From positions 374,001-434,000 of the forward strand of contig NW_019774070.1 in the NCBI RefSeq assembly GCF_001039355.2: DNA of 60,000 nt, in the 5' to 3' direction. The number at the start of each line of letters is the position of its first letter. The stretch's first letter is position 1. Both the position numbers and the translations under genes were made by a program. Of this stretch, positions 22,224 to 34,609 are shown piece by piece. The notes beneath the pieces are model-generated. The model ran no database searches. It worked only from the letters and a program-made list of their open reading frames with translations, and was not told where the DNA came from. Source of the DNA: Lingula anatina (Eukaryota; Brachiopoda; Lingulata; Lingulida; Lingulidae).

Positions 22224-22673
22224 GCAACCTGTGTCATCAGCAGTGCAGCAGGTAATAAGTTTTAAGGCATGCTTAGACTGCTATTGAAAACAGAATTTTA
22301 ATCATATTTTCTGTTTGCTGACACGCGATATTTGCGTGTCCTGACTCAAACAATATTGTATGGTAACATATCGTGATTTGAATACTTCTATGAAGGGTAG
22401 ATATGGTTCAGCTCGGCTACCTGATTTTCCTTTGCAAAACCGATGGCGTTATCTATTAGTTACCTGTTTAGTTTTAACTTGGAGTAACGTTAACAGTCTC
22501 ACGTAATCGTCAACAGAATCACTGTTTAGTAGTCCAATTATTCAGAGAGAGACTCTAAATGATGAATTTTATACTTGAAAGTCCAGTTTGCCCGAGTTCA
22601 GTCTTAGAGGGCAACTTAAAGTTACCATTACAATATTGGCAATTGCAATTGTCTTTTGTTTTTACCTCACACA

Positions 22674-22675
<2 letters not shown>

Positions 22676-22711
<36 letters not shown>
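22676..22711. repeat. (CA)n microsatellite
   Basis: About 18 CA units. Confidence 0.95.
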
Positions 22712-22713
<2 letters not shown>

Positions 22714-24953
22714 ACGGAACTAGAATAAATCCAATGGAAAAGTAGTAATGCCAATATGTTTTAAGAAAAATATAGATAGTGCCTCAAAAGGTCAAACATG
22801 CTGGCATGACATAGGCCCGCACTCCACATCTCGGTTAAACAAACAAAATAGCGGAATAGTTCTAATCAAAACACGTCAAGTAGTTTTGTCTCTGGACGAG
22901 AAAAAACCGAAACGTCAAAATCAGGTTGATTTTATTGTAGCAATTATTATAATCGTGCATCTCAGAGTCGGGTTAAAAACGACAGTGTAGGTTCTTTTGT
23001 CTCGTTAATAAGGAAAAAGATATTTCATCAGTGCACGACCAGATAAGCGGTATTTTCCCAGAAGCCATGGCAACTAATTAATGAGGTTCTAATACAGCTT
23101 TCTTATGTTTGCTTAGAGGAAAAGTGGTTGAAATTAGATTTATGTCAATGCAAATGGCTTATTAAATTAATGTAAGGTTAACATATTTCTAAACATGGTT
23201 TGATGTAGTTATCGAAAATATCGATATTACAGATCATGCTTGGAAGAAAAATTGGCGCGGGTTTTTTTTTTACCCGGCCGACCAAAACGAACGCAAATGA
23301 CAAGCTTTAAGACTAAATTTGGTCTTTTTCGTAAGGCATCGATAAACGATCGAAATCCTTTTCGTAGAATATTTCTTGTCAAAATGATTCTAAATTAGGT
23401 TTGGTGTAATGCAGGCATACACAGTATATATATATATTGTCAATTGCCTACACGATAATATGATGTATAATGATAATAATGAAACCAATAATGATATAAT
23501 ATAATATGACATTTCTCAATAACATGGCGTTTAGGCACGTTTGTGTTCAGAGTTTGTTTTAAGAGTAAATGGATGAGGGTAATATCCTTCCCTCATTGCA
23601 CAAGCAGCATGTTGCTTTGGTTTCAGCTTGATTTCTCTAGATGTTGAATTTAACAAAAAATTGGGTAGAAAAATATAATGTATGTATATCCTAAGACCAT
23701 GTCTATGACGACAGCACCTTTCTACTCAGCCGTGTGGAAAGTCACCGTGTGGAAAGTCATCGTCAGCGATCTGAAACTCGGGTAAGGTCGAAATGTGTAT
23801 TCTTTTCATGCGACGCCGATAATTGTGATGCTGCGACGTTATTTGCCAATGAGATTTTACACAAATCTGGTTTATTTCTTCGGAAAGGTTGTCGCTTTTA
23901 ATATGTTTCTTCTGTCGTATCATTGCATCTCGTGTCATCTTGTGTCAATTTTTTGCGAACATAAAGTGGAAAACAGAATTTCCATTAAAACACCCGTCAT
24001 ATAATTTTGTGCACTAATAGATATATGGTAAAAATCAAGTTTTCAAAATGAAAAATTAAATTGTTTGTTTCCAAGGGTGAAGGCAATGATAAAATATGCA
24101 TTTAGCCAGACTTACTCGTATATCCCCTCTGTCATTCCAATCTCTCAAAGATATTGGTTAAGATAAAAACGTCGTTCAACAGCCTAAAACCCTCATGAAG
24201 AATGACAAGTACACGGTTGTGATATTATCAGAAAATAGTTGTTGTAATCATGAAAAGCGGGACACGATGGCCAATCTCCTTAGGAATACTGTATGGCAGC
24301 AAACGACCGAGAGTGTTCTGTTAAATTCAAGTTTGAGCACGATTCAGTCGCAATTTATCTTATTGTCTATAATTGTTTTACAACCTTTTAACGGAGCTGC
24401 GTTCAGATAACACGATTATGTTACTTTGGAACTGACCAAATGATTTACCTAAATAACGTTCTTCCAGAGAGTCTTGGAGAGAGGGAAGTAGTCAACAGTG
24501 TAGTGTACACAGTGGAGATCCACTGGCTCACGTAAATCAATACCGTTATTTGAACTATGCAATATCCTCACTATTTTATGTCTAATACCTGTAGCTCAGT
24601 TCATCAAGGAGAAATGGGTGGTTAGCCACTAATAATCCGAATGGAAAAATTGCGTCGAATTCCGCCAATGTTGACTCACTAGACAAAAATAGGCATTCAT
24701 CACGAAAGCAGAAGATGCACGAAGATACTGACAGGAATAATACGACGGGATTTTCTCACTAAATCATTTTCCTAAAAAGTGAGCAATTTTCTTCTACTCA
24801 CAAATCATTGTTCAACCCGTCCCCGCACTAGGGTTCGTTCTTTTATAACAATGCCACTTAAGAGGTGAAGTTCTATTTGAGTGGCAGTCAGACATTTAGA
24901 GTGCCATGTCTTCCTAACATTTCAAAAAGAAATATCGATATTGCATACTTTTA

Positions 24954-24990
24954 TTTAACAGCTTTTAAGGGGGTTTAACAGCTTTTAAGG
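24954..24990. repeat. Short tandem duplication
   Basis: TTTAACAGCTTTTAAGG occurs twice with period 20. Confidence 0.85.
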
Positions 24991-26495
24991 TGTGAATTGG
25001 GAAAAAGAAGTAGCTTTGCAGAATGTGCGCACCAACAAAGTATTACTTTGGGGGCAATTTCGAATGCGGAAAGTAAACCTCAAAGGAATTTTTTAAAAAT
25101 ATTGACGTTCGAGCCATTCCCCACGAATATTTTACATTGAGTTTTTTTTGCCAACTTCTTCAATTCATGACCCTCTTTTTTTCTAAGGACAAATGCTCTC
25201 ACAGATTTTCAAGTCTGCGCCTTGTGTGGAATCTGCGTATGTTGAATTAAGCAGTGCTTTATTTCCAAAATATTTGGATTAAAATATAAAAAAATCAGTA
25301 TTGACCTAATATTGAAGCTCTGCTGTAGCTGCGACAGGAATTGCGCATGGATGTTCACTTGGTATTAGTGTCACTTGCCAGTATATTAATTATCCTCTAT
25401 CACATTCAACGTTTAGTTTGTCTAAGTGGGACAGATCCACTTGAAAGTAAAACGTTTATTCCGATAGCCATATTTGACTGTCCGTTTTGAGGAAAATCTT
25501 GTAGTCTATTGTCTCCAAGTGTATTTTTTGTCTGCTAATTGACTTTCTGAGTTTAGTATTTAAAAAACACATATAAATATTATACAATTGATAGAACGAA
25601 AATGAAAACATTTGTCAAAAGTGACATTTGGATTCCAACAAAGCCTATGGTTTGCAGGCACTAATGCTCTTGAAGCACGAAGGTTAGGGACAGCATGGAT
25701 AAAGTCAAATAAATTCTATAAAGTCGGCTCAATGAGAATATGTAAAATATTAGTCACTGATATGTATATTACACGAGTTTCGTTCGAATACGTTTAAACG
25801 TGGATGAGAACAGGTAGGAAAGACAATGAGAAGCGAAGGGTGGAAGACACTCGACATAATGTATCCAATTGCTATAGTCACAGTGCATCCGTACCCTCCA
25901 TTCAGCAAGTTATCCGTAAAGAAGCATAGATGCACTATTAAAAGCAACTTGCACTACAGAGTACAAATGTAGGTGAGGATAGCTGATCTTGAGTGTCACT
26001 TTCCGTTGATAAAAGAGACTCTAGCTGAAATCCCCTTTACAGACAGAACATTCCTATTTGTTTCATCGTTTGTTTGTTTTCTAGCTGTTCCTTTGTTTCT
26101 AAGATTATTAATTTTTTCATTTATTTTTCTCTTTCTCTCCATGAGTAACAACAGACGGACAGTTGGAGCAGAATTTAAGTAATAGTATAGACACAACATT
26201 TACTCTAGCTTGAACTTAACAGACCGGAAAGGGTAACGCAGACTAAGAGTAACTGGTTCGTTTGCCAGCATTTATTGAATACCTGAGAATGGAAATCCTT
26301 TCAATTAATTAGAGTTTGGTCCGTATAATAAATCATTCATCCGATTACTTATTCTCCGTGGCGACCACTCACCCGGCACACCAAGCCAAATGTTACCTTA
26401 GAGAATTCAGTTACCTTTGCCCAAACACATAATCTGGTCTAACCATTCATTGATCTTTAGTCTGAATCCAGTTGGCTCAGCTGAATTAGTCTACT

Positions 26496-26774
26496 GGGGT
26501 CTGTTTCATAAAATGTTGGAAGTTTTTGGGCTTAGCGTACACTGGTAAACTCGGATAGCCGACTACAATAACTCGACTGTGATGTTGAAATTCCATGGTA
26601 TTTTACAAACAACTGACCCACAATTAAAATGCAATGGGGCACTGTCATCAAAATTTGTTAGGGGTGTAGTATGTTTTATATTCGTCTTGAAACACAACTA
26701 AGTCGGCTAATATTCTTAGTAGCTTTAGCTGAAAGACAGATGTTCGATTTTAGTTGTTTTGTGAAAGAGCCCCC
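26496..26774. repeat. MITE-like element with GGGGTCTGTTTCA ends
   Basis: Left end GGGGTCTGTTTCATAAAA (26496-26513); the inverse of the right end (26757-26774) reads GGGGGCTCTTTCACAAAA. 15 of 18 positions match. The interior also shows weak inverted symmetry. No target duplication resolved. Confidence 0.6.
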
Positions 26775-27440
26775 TGGACCACAACCTCAGTCTGCCTGGC
26801 CGGAGAGGCTGTTGTGCGAGAGGCTATTGATCTCACAACACTGGATTTATTAAGCCAACCACTGTTCCTAAAGTCAAACTTTTTTCCAGGGCTGCAAACC
26901 TTGTAACGCGTGAATTGTTTTCGTTGAAGGCAGTGATCATAAACAAGGCCGTGTTACGCAGGGGTGTGTGCATTATTGGGGAGTGCAAAGCCAGACAAAC
27001 GCCGCAGTAGTACTCTAAGTACAAGCAGGTGGGTCCAGAATGGAAACATTTTTGTTTAAGCGAGTTTATCCAAGAGAAGGACTTGCGATATATTTACTTC
27101 TGGTAATAGAACATCTGGTGACACCGACAGCATGACATACATATTTCACTTGTTATCGATGCAGTCTACAAACTTAACACTTGTTTTCGTGGCACGGGCT
27201 TTTTATGCCAATGTATTCATTGGGCAGCAATTGGTTTCTTTAGGCCTACAACGTGAGGGAATTGTAAGAGAAGGCATGTCAAGCCCATGTACGTGAACCC
27301 TTAAAATAAACAATCCATATTGGCTTTAATGTATAATGTGATGCAACGAACAATAACTCATTTTTCATTTTAGCTCCCGTTGTTTATGGCCTATACTCAT
27401 ACAGTATATGCTGTCATTTGTTTTATGCTCAGTTTCATTT

Positions 27441-27505
27441 TCATTTAGGAATGCATATATATATATATTAAGAGGTTAAATATATATATATGCATTCCTA
27501 AATGA
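27441..27505. repeat. Perfect palindrome, 25-bp arms
   Basis: 27441-27465 and 27481-27505 are exact reverse complements (TCATTTAGGAATGCAT plus an AT run), separated by 15 nt. Could extrude a cruciform or transcribe as a hairpin. Confidence 0.95.
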
Positions 27506-28484
27506 ATACCTGAACACCTGAATATTCCCCTGAAATACCCGTTTACAAACACACGATTTTGACTTTGGTTTTGAAATCAGTTCACACCAACTGGGGGACA
27601 AGTATCGCGTTAGTCATTACATATATGTACATCAATCGATCGATAAACAACAAAACCACGTGTACAGGATAGTAAGGTTAATGAACCTTTGGTAATTACT
27701 GATGTACGGTAAAGTTGCTGAGATTTGATACAGCAAAGCACGCTGCTATAAATCCTTCCTTTTGTCTAACGATGTCATGAAAAAAAAACACATGGTATTT
27801 TGCTATATTTGCAGAAATATTCAGAATTCCCAATATTACCTCGGTTATGAAATACAGACAGGGTTTTTAGCTCTAAATTTTAATACAGGTCGTTCTGTTT
27901 GCCAGCTTGACTATATGAATGATGACTGCTTTGAAATGCCATCCTTGTGATGGTTCTCTGCAGTACTATCACCCATCAGTCACGTTATCCATCACGACAT
28001 GACACTTCAAACTGGCAATTGTGTGAGAGGCAAAAGGCAACCGATTGAAACTAATGACAGCTTTGATGTTGGAATACCTTGTAGTACAGTGAAACTGTTT
28101 TTTTCTCTCTCAGCAGATTTGACTTATCACCGTAGGGTTTCTATCAAAGCTGATTTAGATAAAAGATAGTGGTCCCGTTTTAAAATCCAATTACTTAATA
28201 AAACATTGCTTTGACAAGTAATCTAGTAACAAAAACAATTTATGCCACAATAACAAGACGTATGTGCCATTTGGATTCGCGCCAGCACAGTTCTATTAAT
28301 GCAATCAACAGAGACTGCGTAATCGTGGATGGATTTAGTATAATGACATAAATAATTTCAGGCAAAAGTTCATCGTTAAAAAAAATTATTGACCTGTGAG
28401 TAACAAGGTGACTTGGTAGGATTATGTCGGTCATTCCTATATAAAATGACAGTGTTGAAAACGTGGGGGTGTCACCAAATGTTG

Positions 28485-28527
<43 letters not shown>
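28485..28527. repeat. (TAA)n microsatellite
   Basis: About 14 perfect units. Confidence 0.95.
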
Positions 28528-28530
<3 letters not shown>

Positions 28531-28935
28531 CTTAATCTAAAGATTGTAAAACAGTGTACACTCATCTTCCAAATGGTCCTCTTTAAAGGGTTAGATTAGA
28601 TTACTGTGTTAAGTTTTAAATATTTATAAAATAAATTAAGATGAAAATAATAAAAAATAGAAATAAAAATTTAAATGAATAAATAAAATGAAAATAATAA
28701 TGAAGTAAATATCAACAATAGAATTTCCTTTGCTATATTTGTAGTATTTTCCAAATTTTTTGGTTACTCAAATGTTTGATACCATGAGCCCACCATGTAT
28801 GACAACTTTTATAAAGCGCAAGTTGCGCATCGGATGTTCAAACAAAAACATGCTTGAAGGAGGGGGAGCTGTTTTGGGTCAACAATGGACATGAGATCAG
28901 GTTATTTGTACCGCCTGTCCAGCATGGCTTCAGAC

Positions 28936-29212
28936 TTAAGAGGCCATTCTGAACTGATGATCCGCGGACTTACTGATCCGCGGGTTAAATATGGCCGACC
29001 CCTCATCAAAGGAAGCCGCTTAATCCTCTGATGGTCTCACCGCCTCCACACGCGCCACTAAATGGATTCAATCTCGGCTCTGCAGGGACGGCGCATGAAG
29101 AGGCGTCGAGACTCTCAGGGGATTATAAGCGGCTGCCTTTTAACTGGGTCGGCCATATTTGATCCGCAAATCTGTAAGTTCGAGGATCAACTTATTCTGA
29201 ATGCACTCTTAT
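28936..29212. repeat. Whole-length fold-back MITE
   Basis: The outer arms (28936-29001 and 29147-29212) are inverted copies of about 65 nt including AAATATGGCCGACCC. The inner parts also pair (AGCCGCTTAATCC with its inverse at 29120-29136), so nearly the whole 277 bp is palindromic about 29074. GC-rich against its surroundings. Related to the element at 40234-40677. Confidence 0.82.
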
Positions 29213-32200
29213 TACTCCGGATACCCACCCTACCCCGCACTTATCCTCTTCTGCTGTATAGCCAACGTTTACGGGGCGAGTAGGGGCGGTGTAGTTACAT
29301 AACATCAGACAAGCAGATTGGATATTTTCCCACAGGGGCTGATAGTTTAATTTTGTATGCTATGTTAGAGGCCCCTGATATCAGAGGGTATAGGTAAAAA
29401 GCACGCTATTCAGATTTAAGACAACATTTGAAGTAATAAAGATCAGTATATGTAACAACAGTACGCAACACATGAAACGGGTTTCTGAATTGCCCGCAAG
29501 TTATGAGGATTTGGAAGTAGTCGATATCAATGGTCCAACAGCAGTTAACACACTGACATATCTAATTCTAAAAGTAAAGTAACTTCAGTGTAGACAATGT
29601 CCATTAGCCAAAGTCTATGCCAGGCAATCAGAAAAGTTATATTGGGTATTGCATGTAAAAATACTACGTGTTTTCATAATGTTATTATCTGATGTTAATC
29701 CATTGGAAACAGTGGGAAAATATTATTATCTGAGGGTCTGGGGCGGGATATTTGACTATTGTCTGGTATGTATACGGCACTAAACACATTACACAGCTAC
29801 ACTAACTCTATTAAACGCATTTTATCATGTATGAATGTACCACTTAGAAGAAATTGTTTTCAGTGCAGCCATACACAGTGACCGCACCGTAACTAAGACA
29901 AGTAGCCTGCAAATCTGCCAATTTACACACCAGAATGCGCCAGGAAGCTCACATATTCACCTCTATTGCAATTTTAACTATTTTAACCATAAATATCCTT
30001 TATGTTGTATAAAACTAGCATCATTCCGAATATTTTATGCAACGAGCACTTGTTAAAAAAATACAATTGCGTCGAGGCTAACAGTCACGGCTAACAGTGG
30101 GTAAATAAAAAAGGAGCAACAAAGCGCAAACCTTTTTGTTTCTAAGCAACAAAGTGTTCGTTTTCCTTCAAAACTCAAAGGGCATCTGGCACAGCAGTGA
30201 TCGTCATAACAGTACAATAAATCACAGTGGGGAAAAGGAATGGCAACGGCTAGTGTGGACTTGACTAAGTTGCAATGTTTTTAACGCAACAAGAATTGGT
30301 TGTAGTCGCGAACGGTTTCTTTGACGTAAAAAAAAAGTAGAGGTTTCTAAAATTTTGTTTTCACCTTGCTTTGCATTACGCAACTTGCTTTATTATATCC
30401 TATATTGTAGTTGCATCTAAAGCAATCAATACTAAAGATACTAGTCTTGCTTCGTTTTGTCTGGTAGCGTTTTTGCAAGATTCCTATGATGCTAAATGGC
30501 GTAATCTAATTCTAAAACAATATCCCAAGGATAATCTGGTATCATGCCGGAATCATAAAATTGTCTGACGGTCCCTTTGGATCGTGGCCTCAAGGTTATT
30601 TGTTCAGTGCATTTGGCAGTATGGTACTATCGAAATATTGTCGAAGACATGATTAATTCTAGGTTGCTAGGTAACGTTAATTAACAAATGGATACGGTTG
30701 TAACCCAATTAACGTGTAGCAGAAAAGGTGCTAAGGCGTAGCCAAGAGCTCTACACTGCGGACTAATTACGATTGGAAAATAAAATAGGCGCTTCATTGA
30801 TAGCTGGCTGGGTAATCAAACTCTAATTTAAAGGGCATCTATACAAGTTTTCCCCCGCAAATACGAATTTTCCGCGGGGGAAAAAAAGGAAAATTTCTCC
30901 TGCTCACAAAGCATTATTCGACCCGTCCCAACGTTTTGTTTTATTCCATTTTTTTTCATTTAATAATTGAGCTCTGAATGACTGCACAGTTTTTTTTAGA
31001 ATGAATCAGGTGCTCTGTTTTGAGTCCATTTACAAAATTGATGAAAAAAATTATCAAGCAAAAAAAAGTTGACGTATATTTTTGCATCCGTTTGCTGTCA
31101 GTACGACTGATTTTTATGTCAGGTATCAGGTACGATAACATCACATCATCGTTCGTAACATATATTCTCAATCAATGAATATTCCGCTACATATTTCACG
31201 TCAAATTAATTAATAGTTATTGCAGACGCAGCACTAATTTTGTCAAAATAACATCTTATTGAATATCAATCGTAATAATTTTTAGAAGTACATGCAATGT
31301 ACTTCTTTTTTTGTTGACTCATAAGACAAGTGAATTAAAAGGATAAAATTTGTCAATACAGCAAAGACTTGCGTACAGTAATAAGTAAATGTACTGGGGT
31401 AACATGTTTAAAATAAATCTTGCAAAATCAAAGGAAAGATATAACAATAACGATAAAAGTGTATTTAAAATCACTGCAACTACAAAGTTGAAATTGTAAA
31501 ATATTAATTCAAATGAAACTTTTAAAAAAGATTAACATTAAGATAAAATTGAGTTCAAAATAAATACAGATCCCAAAAAATTAGTCAAAAAACGGAATCT
31601 TTCAGTTTCGTTTTTTGGCACACAGAATTTGGATTGTTTTTTTTATTAACTTTCTGCAAAATATGGCGGTTAAAACTTTCAACTTATCCTTGTCACTTTT
31701 AATGTTCTGATAGAAAGAATTCCAAAGAGCTCAGCATTCACAGCCAAATACGACGTACACTTGAAAGCAAGCCACCTAATCTCTTCACAATAATTTAAAC
31801 CACGGCTAGCGCATAGAACCAAAGACTCGGCCGTGCTGTATTCGACATACGGTACAAGCACGTCATGTACGAGTGCGCTCCACGGTCTGTTGCACTCCCG
31901 TTACTCACTAGTGTAGTAGCCAATCAGAGGCCGTGGTTTAAGCCAGAAACAACACGTGTATTGTCTCGCCTGTGGCTCGTCAATACACTCGTAATATTTC
32001 ACGTACAGCTCGGCGACTCGTATTGTATCTATCACATAATGGATTCCCCGCCTCCCAAGCACGCCGTCTCAGCAGGGGCAGTGGAACTAGTTAGTTCGCG
32101 GGTCAACTTGTTGGGAATGATCTCATAGTTCTAAACGCTGGTTTTCTAAAGTAACAAGGTTTAAGTTTACCAGCTAGGTATCAGCATAAGATAAATCAGG

Positions 32201-33715
32201 AAATATAATTCTGAGCGTCCTTGACTGCATAGATTCTATGATATTGCCCCGCAGATTAGGGTCAACCAGTACAGGCTATTTACGACACACTTATATCATA
32301 CAGATAGTTCACGGGAATTTGAGCCGTTTAGAGGCGGTCATCATTAATGACAGGTGTGGCAGCTTGTTGATAGTTGCTTTGCTTCACCTGTCTCTGAGAC
32401 TCTGTCCTAGCCTCTCTCGCAAATGTTAATATCTAAAAACCTCAGTTTTTTTAACCGTCACCATAATCCTAATGAAAATCAATAGGATTAAGTTTAGCTT
32501 TATCAACAAAAAAATTTAAAAACGAAATCTCTAAGATTGTCCCCTATATCGTGACATGAATATGGGCAATATACTTGAGAAATTTATAAAATATTTGAAT
32601 ATCAGTTTCGAGTTAATCTGAAACATTTTACCCCCATAATGATACATATGCTTCAGTATGATATTAACCTGCCAGGCTCCCATATTGTAAATAATATGAT
32701 GCGGGTCATTATGAATGCTAGTAAAAGTAATAGTAAAATGGAATGGATCTCGCATCTGCGCTGGTGAAACTAAGATTCATATTACGTTCATCAGGTTTAT
32801 ATATATATACGATGATTTCGGTGTTTATTGCGTGATATATTCATCCATGAAGTGTTCAGTTTAAAGGATAACTGCATGATATTAGGCAATGCAAGTTTGC
32901 AGTTAATTATGGGAATTATTGTCCTGTATACGTAAACTTTAGACAGAAGGGGGAAGGTAGGTCTAATGTACAGGCATTATGATAGTTAGAATAATGATTT
33001 CACAACGCCTGTTGTGTCATTTAAGCAAATAGAAACTACACATTTAAGATCACAGTGACATTCCCCTCCCCTAGCTCTCTCTCTCTCACTCTCTCGGTAA
33101 TTAGATCAAATCGAAATAATGTGCTTCATTAAGCTGATAAGATATTGACAGATGGATAAAGGACTAAAAGAATCTGCGAAGACCGTACGCAATGCAATCA
33201 ATCCAGTTTGAACCAATGCCCTTTTTATGTTTCAAATGAGAGGCATTTATTTCTTCGTGTAGATGTTGATTTTGATAAGTATAGTTACCTAGATATTAAT
33301 CCCTGAAGAGTTAAATCAACGCAACATTTCCTCATTATTTTACAGATCCACTGCGATCCATGGCAAAGGAAGTATTCATCACTAATTCAGCGCATTCTAC
33401 CTACTAGGTTCTACGTAGCGTCATATAAGACAATTAGCACAACTTTTTTTCTTAGAACAACAGAATTCCCAACAACTCGGGAGTCAGACGGCCAATCCGT
33501 GACATCTACTCTGGGATTGGGCAGACCTTGCAGGTGCCTAATCAGAACACTGCCAATCGACTTGAGCAATATTATACATGGATGTTATTGGCCACGGCGG
33601 CTTCTGTTACGTTTTCTGTTTCATATCTGAAACAAGCCAATTTGCACCAACTGGGGCTAGATGATAAGAAGTTATTTGAGATTTGGTGTTCACGACTGTT
33701 AACATTGAACGAACA
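29213..33715. other. Spacer before first Ras-like gene
   Basis: Contains a small hairpin at 30848-30884 and a CT-rich stretch at 33076-33096. The promoter of the GTPase gene must lie towards its right end. I see no clear TATA box and no other gene. Confidence 0.5.
30848..30884. repeat. GC hairpin, 11-bp perfect stem
   Basis: TTTTCCCCCGC at 30848-30858 pairs with GCGGGGGAAAA at 30874-30884 across a 15-nt loop. A segment 19 nt downstream (30903-30929) repeats one at 24797-24823. Confidence 0.8.
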
Positions 33716-34555
33716 ATGGGTGAATTTGAAAACAGACATCGCTTGGTGGTTTTAGGATCAGGGCGAGTAGGAAAGACATCTATCATTAAAAGGTTCATGA
33801 AACATTCGTACACAGAAAAATATAAGGAAACCGTGGAGGATTTATACTGCAAAGAGTACGATATCAATGGCGCCCGGATAAAAGTTGATATTTTGGACAC
33901 CGCTGGAAATTTTGCATTCCCTGCCATGCGGCGGTTATCTATCTCAACGGCACACGCCTTTCTGTTAGTGTATGCCTATAATGACCACGCTTCTTTCGAG
34001 GAGGTAAAAACCCTTTGGGAACAAATAAAGGAGCAACGTCACAATTTCCAAGATATTCCTATTTGCATTACTGGAAGTAAAAATGACATTCCCGAGAACG
34101 AGAGGCAAGTGGGAGAGGAGGAAGTCCAAGAATGGGTCGATAGAGAAGCTTTATTAAATTATCACGTTTCCGTGTCTGCCAAAGAAGACATTGGTATATT
34201 AGACATATTTCAGAAGCTCATTGATCAAGCCAAGATACCGGAAGCGCAGCATCTGGACTTCATGCTCAAACAAAGACGCGCCAGTGCCAATGTGGAACTT
34301 GAGAAAGAGGCGGTACCCCCAAAAGACACGTCCCAATCACCGTCTTTGCTTGCGCCACCTAGTACGGGAGAAAAAGGTAAAGGACGGCGTAGAAGCGTTT
34401 TTAATTTGCCGACGTTCAGTCCCAGTAACAATGACGAGGAACAAACAGAAATCAGTGACAAATTCACGAGAAGCAGAAGCTTGGTAAGAAGAGGTAGCAA
34501 ACCCAAAAATAAACAATCTAAAGACCCTAGAAAAAACGACTGTGTCATATGCTAA
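33716..34555 (+). CDS. Ras-family small GTPase, Ras-dva/RASD-like (paralog A)
   Basis: Intronless, 279 aa. The ATG at 33716 has A at -3 and G at +4; the longer reading upstream lacks an ATG. Motifs: G1 GSGRVGKT (14-21), G2 Thr in YKETVEDLY (39), G3 DTAGN (61-65), G4 SKND (121-124) instead of NKxD, G5 SAK (154-156). Asn65 replaces the catalytic Gln61 of Ras. The Ser/Arg/Lys-rich tail of about 100 residues ends in a CaaX box, CVIC, for prenylation and membrane anchoring. The pattern LDTAGNFAFPAMRRLSI resembles Ras-dva and RASD/Rhes proteins. Human RASD-type genes also have long tails, but their core differs more. Probably a signalling switch at the plasma membrane. Family is firm, subfamily tentative. 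A polyadenylation signal AATAAA is at 34604-34609. Confidence 0.88.
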   Translation: MGEFENRHRLVVLGSGRVGKTSIIKRFMKHSYTEKYKETVEDLYCKEYDINGARIKVDILDTAGNFAFPAMRRLSISTAHAFLLVYAYNDHASFEEVKTLWEQIKEQRHNFQDIPICITGSKNDIPENERQVGEEEVQEWVDREALLNYHVSVSAKEDIGILDIFQKLIDQAKIPEAQHLDFMLKQRRASANVELEKEAVPPKDTSQSPSLLAPPSTGEKGKGRRRSVFNLPTFSPSNNDEEQTEISDKFTRSRSLVRRGSKPKNKQSKDPRKNDCVIC

Positions 34556-34603
34556 TGGTCACTGAATTCTTTAGCCTACACAAGGCATCAAGACAATTCA
34601 GAT

Positions 34604-34609
34604 AATAAA
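34604..34609 (+). terminator. Candidate polyadenylation signal (AATAAA)
   Basis: 49 nt after the stop codon of the GTPase gene; another AATAAA is at 34948-34953. Confidence 0.45.

Larger units (their letters stand above)
21100..28930. other. Gene-poor spacer
   Basis: Apart from the exon-like island at 22.05-22.22 kb, the MITE at 26.5 kb, the palindrome at 27.4 kb, (TAA)n at 28.5 kb and short tandem duplications (23732-23761; 24954-24990), I see no genes. ORFs of 60-80 codons here lack coding character. Confidence 0.5.

Noticed and set aside
22676-22711. CRISPR-like regular repeat
   Set aside because: Simple (CA)n microsatellite; no spacers.
24585-24640. tRNA-like words (TGTAGCTCAGTTC)
   Set aside because: A D-arm-like match only; no acceptor stem, anticodon arm or T-loop pairing nearby.
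34225-34548. 107-codon antisense ORF in the GTPase gene
   Set aside because: Leu/Ser-rich shadow of the Ser/Arg-rich tail of the real gene.
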